DNA of 64,000 nt from Engelhardtia mirabilis (GTDB lineage: Bacteria > Planctomycetota > UBA1135 > GCA-002686595): positions 868,001 to 932,000 of the forward strand of contig NZ_CP036287.1 of the NCBI RefSeq assembly GCF_007748095.1, read 5' to 3'. The translations under genes were made by a program, and so were the position numbers. Under the pieces are notes generated by a model. That model was not told where the DNA came from, made no database searches, and saw only the letters and a program-made list of their open reading frames with translations. Positions 58,273-64,000 of the stretch are shown here, in pieces (position 1 is the stretch's first letter; every line of letters starts with the position of its first letter).

Positions 58273-59235
58273 ATGCGCCTCGCCTGCACTCCCCAGCCCT
58301 TCTACGACCGCTCGCTACCCGAGGGGCTGGCCGCGATCGCGGCCCTCGGCTTCGAGGGACTCGAACTGCCGGTGCACCGCGGCAACCCCTGGGTCGATCT
58401 CGACGCCCTGGCGACCGGCGGCGCGGCGGTCGACGAGCTGCGCGCGGCGCTGGAGCGCGCGGGGCTCGAGCTGACCTGCCTGTCGATCCACCAGGACGGC
58501 CAGCTCCTGCTCGGGCCGCACCACGGGGACACCGATCGCATCTGCGCCGGGAGTCCCGACGACAAGGTCGCCTTCGCGCGCGGTCGACTGGAAGCGGCCG
58601 GGCGCGCGGCAGCGGCCCTGGGCCTCGACCTGGTGATCGGCTTCGTCGGCTGCGAGGACTACACGCGCGCCTTCCCCTGGCCCGACCCCGGCGGTTGGGA
58701 GCGCATGCAGCCGGTGTTCCGCGAGCGCTTCGCGCCGGTGCTGGACCTCTACGGCGAGTTGGGCCTGCGCTTCGGCCAGGAGCCGCACCCCAAGCAGATC
58801 GTCTACAACCTCGAGACGGCGCACGAGGCGTTGGCGCTGTTCGAGGGCCACCAGGCCCTGGCCTTCAACTTGGACCCGGCCAACCTGCTGCTGGCGGGGA
58901 TCGATCCTGTGGTCTTCGCCGCGGAGCTCCACGGGCGCGTGGCCCACGTGCACGCCAAGGACGGCGAGCTGGTCGAGCACAACGCGCGGCGCTCGGGCCT
59001 GATGGCCCACGGCGACTGGGCGCGGCCTGATAGGGGCTTTCGCTTCCGCGTGCCTGGCTGGGGCGACGTGCCGTGGAAGCGGCTGATCAGCGAGCTCACC
59101 CTGCGCGACTACCGCGGCTGGCTCACGGTCGAGAACGAGGACCCGATCTTCGCGCCCGAGGACGGCCTGACCAAGGCGCGCGAGTTCCTGGAGCCCCTCT
59201 TGCCGAAGGGCGAGCGCCGGGGGCGTTGGTGGTGA
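58273..59235 (+). CDS. Sugar phosphate isomerase/epimerase-like TIM barrel
   Basis: 320 residues from ATG 58273, 9 bp after the radical SAM stop. LGFEGLELPVHRGNPWVDLD and the metal ligands Glu in FGQEPHP, Asp in FNLDPANLL, His in AHVHAKDGE and Glu in LTVENEDPIF define the xylose-isomerase/AP-endonuclease-2-like barrel that includes IolE inosose dehydratase and hexulose epimerases. It likely isomerises, epimerises or dehydrates a keto-sugar or inosose intermediate. Its stop overlaps the next start (GTGA). Confidence 0.87.
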   Translation: MRLACTPQPFYDRSLPEGLAAIAALGFEGLELPVHRGNPWVDLDALATGGAAVDELRAALERAGLELTCLSIHQDGQLLLGPHHGDTDRICAGSPDDKVAFARGRLEAAGRAAAALGLDLVIGFVGCEDYTRAFPWPDPGGWERMQPVFRERFAPVLDLYGELGLRFGQEPHPKQIVYNLETAHEALALFEGHQALAFNLDPANLLLAGIDPVVFAAELHGRVAHVHAKDGELVEHNARRSGLMAHGDWARPDRGFRFRVPGWGDVPWKRLISELTLRDYRGWLTVENEDPIFAPEDGLTKAREFLEPLLPKGERRGRWW

Positions 59236-59876
59236 AGTCGGCGGTCGTGCTGCCGCCGGACATCCACGCGAGCCTGCCCTGGTACGCGGGGGATCGCGAG
59301 TTGGGGCTGTGGCGCGGGGCCCTCGCGCAGGAGGCCAACGTCTTCGACGCCGGGGCGCTCGGAGCGACGGCCACCGAGCTCGCCGACGAGGTCAAGGCGC
59401 GCGGGTTCCGCGTGGCGCGGTTGCCGGCGCTCGCGGGGCATGGGCGGTCGCGGGCGATCCTGTTGGCAGCGTTGGAAGCGGTGGATCTGACCGTCGAACC
59501 CCTGGCCAGCGCGCTGTTGCCTCCCGAGGCACGGATCCCGGCGGACGCCGACGGCGTGCGGATCCTGCCCCTGCGGCCCGAGGGTGGTTTTCTGGCTGAA
59601 CTGCTGGCGGCCCCCGCCGGTTCCGTGCGCGCCCTGGGCGTCGAGTTGGCCGAGGAGCTGCCCACGCGCTCGCCCTTCCCGGCGAGCTTCGCTCCGGACG
59701 ACGCGCACTGGATCGAGGGCCTCGAGCTCGCGCTGCAACGCCATTGCCCCCAGGGTTGGAGCGCCTGGCGCGCCGCGCGCCTCGAGCACCGCGCCCGAGC
59801 CAACGGGCTCCTGCGGGCCTTCGCAGGCGAGCTGTTGTTCGACATCAACCCGGGGCTGGTCGAGTTGATCCGTTGA
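59232..59876 (+). CDS. Unknown protein in the cyclase operon
   Basis: 214 residues from GTG 59232, overlapping the neighbouring genes on both sides. No signal peptide or membrane helix. The first ~100 residues look alpha/beta (FRVARLPALAGHGRSRAILL). A His/Trp/Arg-rich helical C-terminus (LALQRHCPQGWSAWRAARLE) ends in GELLFDINPGLVELIR. I do not recognise the family. Tight coupling to the isomerase and to the kinase fusion downstream implies a role in the same pathway. Confidence 0.6.
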   Translation: MKSAVVLPPDIHASLPWYAGDRELGLWRGALAQEANVFDAGALGATATELADEVKARGFRVARLPALAGHGRSRAILLAALEAVDLTVEPLASALLPPEARIPADADGVRILPLRPEGGFLAELLAAPAGSVRALGVELAEELPTRSPFPASFAPDDAHWIEGLELALQRHCPQGWSAWRAARLEHRARANGLLRAFAGELLFDINPGLVELIR

Positions 59877-61123
59877 GCGCGCCGCTCTTCGTCGTTCCGC
59901 CCACCGGGCCCCTGGGCTGGCTGTGGCCCCAGCTCGTCGAGCTCGAGGGGCCGGCGCCGGCGGGAGCCTTGGACCTGCGGCGGGAGCCGCTCGACGTCCG
60001 ACAGCTCGTGCAGCGCGCGCGAGAGGTGGGCGCCGGGGGCATCGAACTCGCGGACTCGCCCCGAGCCGCTTGCTTGCGTGGGCTGTGTCTGCGCGCGCAG
60101 CTCGAGACCGACGGGCCGCGTTTGACCGTCGAGTTGGTCGAATCGCCGCACCGGCCCTACGAACAGGTGGTGCTCGAGCATGGCCGGCCGATCGACGCGG
60201 GCCCAGCGGGCTTCGTCGAGCTCGACGGTGCCCTCGTCGCGGCTGTGCGCGCGGACGCCGGCGCGCCGCCCGAGCGCCGTTGGTACACCGCGCGCCGCGC
60301 CTCCAAGGTGCCGAGTTCCTGGTGGGGCCTGCTGCCCGCCGGCGAGCTCGACGCGAAGGCGCGCGAGGCTTGGCACCGCCTGCTGGCGGCGCGCGCGCCC
60401 TCAGCGCGCCTCGCGGCCCTGGCCCAGGAGAACCTGGCCCTGGCCGGGATCGACGTCTACGCCGAGAGCCTCGAACGCGAGGTCGGCGCGATCGACCCCG
60501 CGCCGGACGCGCACACAGGCGCCCTGGTGATCGCGGTCTGCGGCGTCGACGGGGCCGGCAAGTCGAGCCACCTGGACGCGATCGAAGCGCGCCTGTCCGC
60601 GCGCGGGCTGCGCGTGGCGCGGCTCAAGATCTACCGCCACGGGGTCTTCCACCGCACCGTGACCGACCTCAACCGCGCCTGTGTCGGCGAGCGCGACCTG
60701 CACCGCTGGCCCCTGCAGCGAGTAGCCAAGTTGCACGACAGCCTCGAGTACCTCGAGCAAGCGGTGCGCCCGGCCATGGCGGACGCGGACGTGCTCCTGT
60801 TCGACCGCTACCTGCCGACCCACGAGGCCCTGGCCAGCGCGCGCTACGGCTGGGACCCCTGGTGCACCGAGGCGCTGTCCGGCTACCCACCGGCGGACCT
60901 GACGTTGTTCCTGGATCTGCCGACGCGGGTCGCCCTCGAGCGGCTCGGCGCGCGCGCGGCGCGCACGGTGGACGAGAATCCGCTCTTGATGGGATTGTTC
61001 GCGCAGGCCCTGCGAGAGCGCGCGGCAGTCGAGGGCTGGGTTACCGCGGACTCGCGGCAACCGTTCGAGCTCAACCGCGACCTGTTGGGGGCCGCCGTGG
61101 ACAAGGCGGTGGACGGTCGATGA
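59873..61123 (+). CDS. Unknown domain fused to a thymidylate-kinase-like domain
   Basis: 416 residues from TTG 59873 (TTGA overlap). Residues ~1-215 are an unrecognised alpha/beta domain opening VVPPTGPLGWLWPQLVELEG. Residues ~220-416 form a P-loop kinase: VIAVCGVDGAGKSSHLDAIE (Walker A), LLFDRYLPTHEALASARYGW (DRx lid/substrate motif) and LTLFLDLPTRVALERL, as in thymidylate kinases. Similar domains in metabolite clusters phosphorylate sugars or nucleotides. The fusion partner is unusual and could bind the acceptor. Confidence 0.78.
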   Translation: MSAPLFVVPPTGPLGWLWPQLVELEGPAPAGALDLRREPLDVRQLVQRAREVGAGGIELADSPRAACLRGLCLRAQLETDGPRLTVELVESPHRPYEQVVLEHGRPIDAGPAGFVELDGALVAAVRADAGAPPERRWYTARRASKVPSSWWGLLPAGELDAKAREAWHRLLAARAPSARLAALAQENLALAGIDVYAESLEREVGAIDPAPDAHTGALVIAVCGVDGAGKSSHLDAIEARLSARGLRVARLKIYRHGVFHRTVTDLNRACVGERDLHRWPLQRVAKLHDSLEYLEQAVRPAMADADVLLFDRYLPTHEALASARYGWDPWCTEALSGYPPADLTLFLDLPTRVALERLGARAARTVDENPLLMGLFAQALRERAAVEGWVTADSRQPFELNRDLLGAAVDKAVDGR

Positions 61124-61983
61124 CCTGGCGCCTGGTGATCGACCCGCGACCGCGGTCGGAGTTCCGCGACCTGATCGATCCCGCGGGGCCAGCTGTGGCA
61201 GGCTGGCGCCGTGTCGGCGCGCGGCTGCCCACCCACGTGCTGCTCGAGATGGTCGCCTTCGAGTTGGTGGAGCGCCGCCGCCAGGTGGCGGAGCGAGGCT
61301 TCGTCGAGCGGACTTGGCGCGTGCCCCTGTGGCCCAGTGCCGCGATCGAGGCTGCCTGGTACGACGTCGATCGCTGCGCCGACCTGCTCGAGCTGTTGCC
61401 GCGGGGGACGCGGGTCGAGGTCGTACCGTCGTCGGCGGAGACGGTGGACGCTGCGGGACGTGCCTGGTTCGGTCGTCGCCTGTTCGACGCGCAGCGGTAC
61501 CTCCAGGCGCTCGGTCGACTCCCCGGCGAGGTCGGGGCCTGGCCACCCCCGACCCACGCCACCGTCGGCGGCTTCCTGCGCGACGGCGACCGCGTCCTCT
61601 TGGAACGCCGCCCCGACCACGCGAAGGTCTACCCGGGCCAATGGGACTGGCCCGGCGGCCATCCGGAGTCGAGCGAGGAGCCTGAAGCGACGCTGATTCG
61701 CGAGCTGGGCGAGGAGTTGGGCGTCGCTCCCACCGCGTTCCGTCTCACGGCGCGCATCGAGCACACCGACGCCGCCAGCGGCCGCGCCTACGAGCACTGG
61801 TGCTTCGAGGTCACGGCCTGGAGCGGCGAGGTTCGAGCGCGCGAGGGCCAGCGCGTCGAGTGGTTCACGATCGACGAGGCCTTGCGCCTGCCCGACCTCG
61901 GCCCCTGTGTCCCCGAGGCCCTCGCCCGGCTTGGCGTTCGTACGGTGCCAGGCACAAAGCCGCCGCCTAGTGGGAGCCGGTGA
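61120..61983 (+). CDS. Nudix hydrolase with unknown N-terminal domain
   Basis: 287 residues from ATG 61120 (ATGA overlap). Residues ~1-145 are not recognised. The Nudix domain (~146-285) has the box GHPESSEEPEATLIRELGEE followed by LGV, fitting Gx5Ex7REUxEExGU with all metal ligands. VYPGQWDWPGG precedes it, as in IPP-isomerase/NUDT2-like members. The last ~20 residues (after ARLG) and the stop are encoded by the large palindrome at 61928-62056, so the native C-terminus may have been replaced. It probably hydrolyses a nucleotide-linked or phosphorylated intermediate. Confidence 0.82.
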   Translation: MTWRLVIDPRPRSEFRDLIDPAGPAVAGWRRVGARLPTHVLLEMVAFELVERRRQVAERGFVERTWRVPLWPSAAIEAAWYDVDRCADLLELLPRGTRVEVVPSSAETVDAAGRAWFGRRLFDAQRYLQALGRLPGEVGAWPPPTHATVGGFLRDGDRVLLERRPDHAKVYPGQWDWPGGHPESSEEPEATLIRELGEELGVAPTAFRLTARIEHTDAASGRAYEHWCFEVTAWSGEVRAREGQRVEWFTIDEALRLPDLGPCVPEALARLGVRTVPGTKPPPSGSR

Positions 61984-62056
61984 TGCCGCCGGAGGCGGCA
62001 TCACCGGCTCCCACTAGGCGGCGGCTTTGTGCCTGGCACCGTACGAACGCCAAGCC
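61928..62056. repeat. 129-bp perfect palindrome between convergent genes
   Basis: Arms 61928-61990 and 61994-62056 (63 bp each) are perfect inverted copies around a 3-nt centre (GGA). The left arm encodes the last residues and stop of the Nudix gene, and the right arm ends 3 bp before the glycosyltransferase stop at 62060. Internal ACGGTGCCAGGCAC is itself nearly palindromic. It resembles a REP/MITE-type mobile hairpin and would terminate transcription both ways. It carries no ORF of its own. Confidence 0.85.
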
Positions 62057-62059
62057 CCC

Positions 62060-63316
62060 TCAGTGGGGCGCCTGGCGGGCTCGGTCGTAGATCGCGTCCA
62101 GGCGTCCCCTGTACTCGCGCAACTCGAGCAGCTCCCCCGGCTCGCCCGCGCGCAGGGTCAGGAGGCGCTCGGGGTGCTCCACGAACTCGGTCAGGTGCCG
62201 GCGCAGGTCCTCCACGTCGCCCACGCGGAAGGTCCGGCCGCGCCGTCCGATGCGCTCGCGCGGCGCGCCGCGGTCGGGCACCAGCACCGGCAGACCCAGG
62301 CGCAGGGCTTCGTCCGTCGTGTAGCCGTGGGTCTCGAGGAACAGCGAGGGGTGCACCGCCAGGTCGCAGTGGGCCAGCCGCCTCGCCAGGTCGTCGGGGG
62401 CGTAGGGGCCGTGGAAGGTCAGCGGCACCTGGCCGGCGGCGGCCTCGACCTCGGCGCGGTAGGCGGCATCGATGATCCCGCCGTGGTGGTGCAGCTCGAT
62501 CGAGTCGGGCGGCAGTGTCGTCGCCGCCTCCACCAAGAGGTGCAGCCCCTTGCCGCGCACCAAGCCGCCCCAGGTGGCCACGTGCAGCGGCAGGTCGGGC
62601 AGGCGCAGCTCGAGGGGACCGCGGGTCGGCGCGGGGGCCGCCGGGAACCCGATCGGCTCGAGGGTCAGGCCGGCCAGGAGCGGCACCCGGCGCAGGTATT
62701 GGCTCTGGCTGTGGGACAGGGGCAGGATCGCTGCCGCGGCGGTCAGCTCGTCGCGAAAGGCCGCGCTCCGCGTTGCGAAGGGGCCGGCGACCGCGTCGGG
62801 GCGAAGGCCCCCGCTGTGCGCGAGGCACTCCACGCAGGTCTGGGGGGTCACGTCCTCGGCGCACAGCACACGTTCGTCCCGCAGCCGAAAGAACAGCGGG
62901 CAGATCGTGAACAGGTCGTGCAGGCTCACGACCACCGGAATCCCGCGCGCCGCGGCCAGCCGCACCGGCCCCGGACCGGTGATCGCGAAGTGGTGCACGT
63001 GGAGCAGATCCGGCCGCTCCGCGTCGAGGATGCGCTCGAAACGCGCGAGGTTCGCCGACGCGCCGCCCGCAGCGAAGCGCTCGATCTCCGTCTCGGTCGG
63101 CAGGCGTAGCACGGTCACGCCGCCGGCCTGCTCACGCTCCGGCCGCAGATCCCTGTTGCCGTCCCAACGCCCGCTCAGTCGCTCGGCGTTGCTGCCGGCC
63201 ACGACGCTCACCTCGTGCGCCGCTGCTTGGGCCGCAGCGAGGTGCTCCAAGTGAGCCTCGATCCCGCCCCGGGTCTCGGGCGGGAAGGAGTGGATGAGGT
63301 GCAGGAGGCGCGCCAC
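62060..63316 (-). CDS. GT4-family glycosyltransferase
   Basis: 418 residues from GTG 63316. N-terminal LLHLIHSFPPETRGGIEAHL is the acceptor-side GT4 start. LLHVHHFAITGPGP and a Cys-rich insert (CAEDVTPQTCVECLAHSGG) follow. The donor-side HVATWGGLVRGKGLHLLVEA and DLAVHPSLFLETHGYTTDEA carry the GT-B EX7E-like motif (SLFLETHGYTTDEAL). It uses a nucleotide-sugar donor. It is convergent with the cyclase operon and separated from it only by the palindrome, so it could glycosylate that product or a surface polymer. TAGCAT lies 6 bp before the start. Confidence 0.88.
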   Translation of the reverse strand: MARLLHLIHSFPPETRGGIEAHLEHLAAAQAAAHEVSVVAGSNAERLSGRWDGNRDLRPEREQAGGVTVLRLPTETEIERFAAGGASANLARFERILDAERPDLLHVHHFAITGPGPVRLAAARGIPVVVSLHDLFTICPLFFRLRDERVLCAEDVTPQTCVECLAHSGGLRPDAVAGPFATRSAAFRDELTAAAAILPLSHSQSQYLRRVPLLAGLTLEPIGFPAAPAPTRGPLELRLPDLPLHVATWGGLVRGKGLHLLVEAATTLPPDSIELHHHGGIIDAAYRAEVEAAAGQVPLTFHGPYAPDDLARRLAHCDLAVHPSLFLETHGYTTDEALRLGLPVLVPDRGAPRERIGRRGRTFRVGDVEDLRRHLTEFVEHPERLLTLRAGEPGELLELREYRGRLDAIYDRARQAPH

Positions 63317-63370
63317 GCCGCGATGCTAGCGTGACGTGCTGCTCGAGGCCCGATGCGGGCACCGCTTCGC

Positions 63371-63709
63371 TCAGAAGTGGGCGTCGTAGCCCTCGGGGCT
63401 GAAGCCCACGAGGAAGGTCTTGCCCTTCTTGACCGTCGGCGCTCGCAGGTTGCCGGTCGGACCCAGGACGTGGTCCGCGAGGCGATCCGCGTCCTTCGCC
63501 GGGTCGAGCACCTCGAGCTTCTTGCCCTTCATGGCGACGACCTTCGACGCGCCCTTGAACAGCTCGGGGAGGTCCGCGGCGCCGTAGCGCTGCTTGCTGG
63601 CATTGACCGTCTCACGGACGGTGGCGCCGACCGACTCGATGTACGAGTCGGAGCGCGTGCAGCTCGTTCAGCCCTTGCGGTGGTAGTACCAGTCGATGCG
63701 CTTGGCCAT
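63371..63709 (-). CDS. ArsC-like selenoprotein candidate (in-frame UGA)
   Basis: 112 residues from ATG 63709 if TGA at 63670-63668 (codon 14) is read as selenocysteine. MAKRIDWYYHRKG precedes it, then U-T-S-C, giving a UxxC redox motif where ArsC-like proteins have CTSC. The downstream frame stays open to TGA 63371-63373 and keeps family features: LPELFKGASKVVAMKGKKLE and LGPTGNLRAPTVKKGKTFLV. A perfect 8-bp hairpin (63631-63651) begins 16 nt past the UGA. Thioredoxin-fold reductases of this type handle thiol/oxyanion chemistry. If UGA is not decoded, the product is a 13-residue peptide. A Sec insertion machinery cannot be seen in this window. Confidence 0.8.
63631..63651 (-). promoter_or_regulatory. 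Candidate bacterial SECIS hairpin
   Basis: CCGACTCG and CGAGTCGG pair perfectly around a 5-nt loop (TACAT). The apical loop starts 24 nt after the UGA, within the 16-37 nt window of bacterial SECIS elements. If the closing G-C pair opens, the loop begins with G, as in the reported consensus. The hairpin is inside the coding sequence, as expected for bacteria. Confidence 0.65.
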
Positions 63710-63851
63710 GGGACGGGTCGGGGTCAGGGGTCGCGGGAAAAGTTCGGCGGCGAGCGCCGCGCGAGGGGTGCAACCTAGGGCGCGGGGGGCGGCTGTTCCA
63801 CCGCTGGATCCCGACAGGCGCGGGGTCGGCGGTCGAGGCTAGGCTCGGGTC

Positions 63852-64000
63852 ATGGGGGAGCGGCGCAGCAACGGACGGGAGCGTGGGCGGCGGACCGTCC
63901 TGGCCCGGGCCCTGGGCCTGGCAGCAGTGGCGCTGGTGGTGTTCTGGAGCGGCCATTGGGCGGCACCCGGCGGCGGTCAAGACGCGGGCGCGACCACGGC
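63852..64000 (+). CDS. N-terminus of an exported or membrane-anchored protein (partial)
   Basis: The window ends after 49 codons. ATG 63852 is followed by an Arg-rich n-region (GERRSNGRERGRRT) and a hydrophobic stretch (LGLAAVALVVFW), then a Gly/Ala-rich start of the mature part: a signal anchor or uncleaved signal. A TAGGCT hexamer (63840-63845) lies 6 bp upstream. Divergent from the selenoprotein candidate. The product cannot be named. Confidence 0.55.
   Translation, partial: MGERRSNGRERGRRTVLARALGLAAVALVVFWSGHWAAPGGGQDAGATT

Noticed and set aside
52201..61983. Firm assignment as a 2-deoxystreptamine aminoglycoside cluster
   Set aside because: Cyclase loop residues do not match DOIS, and no glycosyltransferase or resistance gene is inside the operon. 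Kept only as one of two hypotheses.
1..64000. tRNA or rRNA genes
   Set aside because: No stretch with a T-arm consensus plus acceptor pairing, and no rRNA-like conserved blocks, was found by reading both strands; short or degenerate RNAs could still be missed.

Overview
The window is very GC-rich chromosomal DNA with short intergenic gaps and many 1-4 nt start/stop overlaps. It looks like a member of the Planctomycetota or a close relative. The signs are large secreted VCBS/FG-GAP, ELWxTDGT and NDxGxVxF repeat proteins that share one C-terminal module, several sigma/anti-sigma gene pairs, a sigma-like domain fused to a carboxypeptidase-regulatory-like ectodomain, sulfatase-like lipoproteins, and a type III PKS cassette. 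No rRNA, tRNA, CRISPR array or intact transposase was seen. The lineage is inferred from gene content, not from a marker gene.

Layout. 1-10 kb: four large secreted repeat proteins. 10-15 kb: an MFS exporter, a thioesterase, a dienelactone-hydrolase-like lipoprotein, a B3/4-domain protein and a glutathione-peroxidase lipoprotein. 15-19.5 kb: two carboxypeptidase-regulatory-like proteins around a 165-bp inverted-repeat element. A second copy of that element's end bounds a truncated anti-sigma gene. 19.3-23 kb: an operon of fasciclin, divergent sigma, RskA-like anti-sigma, ECF sigma and truncated anti-sigma. 23.2-25.9 kb: a CarH-like B12 photoreceptor regulator with a flavin oxidoreductase and a small membrane protein. 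25.9-28.2 kb: an operon of sigma, membrane partner and an exported secretin-like protein. 28.3-32.2 kb: a type III PKS operon. 32.2-42.6 kb: PadR, a ClC channel with CBS domains, a beta-helix protein, two related lipoproteins, a DUF234 ATPase, a membrane glycosyltransferase-like protein and a metallopeptidase. 42.6-48.8 kb: a six-gene operon headed by lysine 2,3-aminomutase. 49-52 kb: a decayed transporter and a sulfatase-like lipoprotein. 52.2-62.0 kb: a ten-gene overlapping operon centred on a sugar phosphate cyclase. 62-64 kb: a 129-bp palindrome, a glycosyltransferase, an in-frame-UGA ArsC-like selenoprotein candidate and the start of one more gene.

Two operons look like undescribed small-molecule pathways. 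In the 52-62 kb operon, a DHQ-synthase-like cyclase, ROK kinase, DegT aminotransferase, GH4-like NAD enzyme, radical SAM/SPASM protein and TIM-barrel isomerase resemble the logic of aminocyclitol or kanosamine/aminoshikimate synthesis. In the 43-49 kb operon, lysine 2,3-aminomutase, two ATP-grasp ligases, two acetyltransferase domains and a deacetylase-fold enzyme suggest a beta-lysine conjugate. The least visible item is the selenoprotein: an in-frame TGA at a UxxC redox motif, followed by a perfect 8-bp hairpin at bacterial SECIS distance. All product assignments are inferences from families and gene order.
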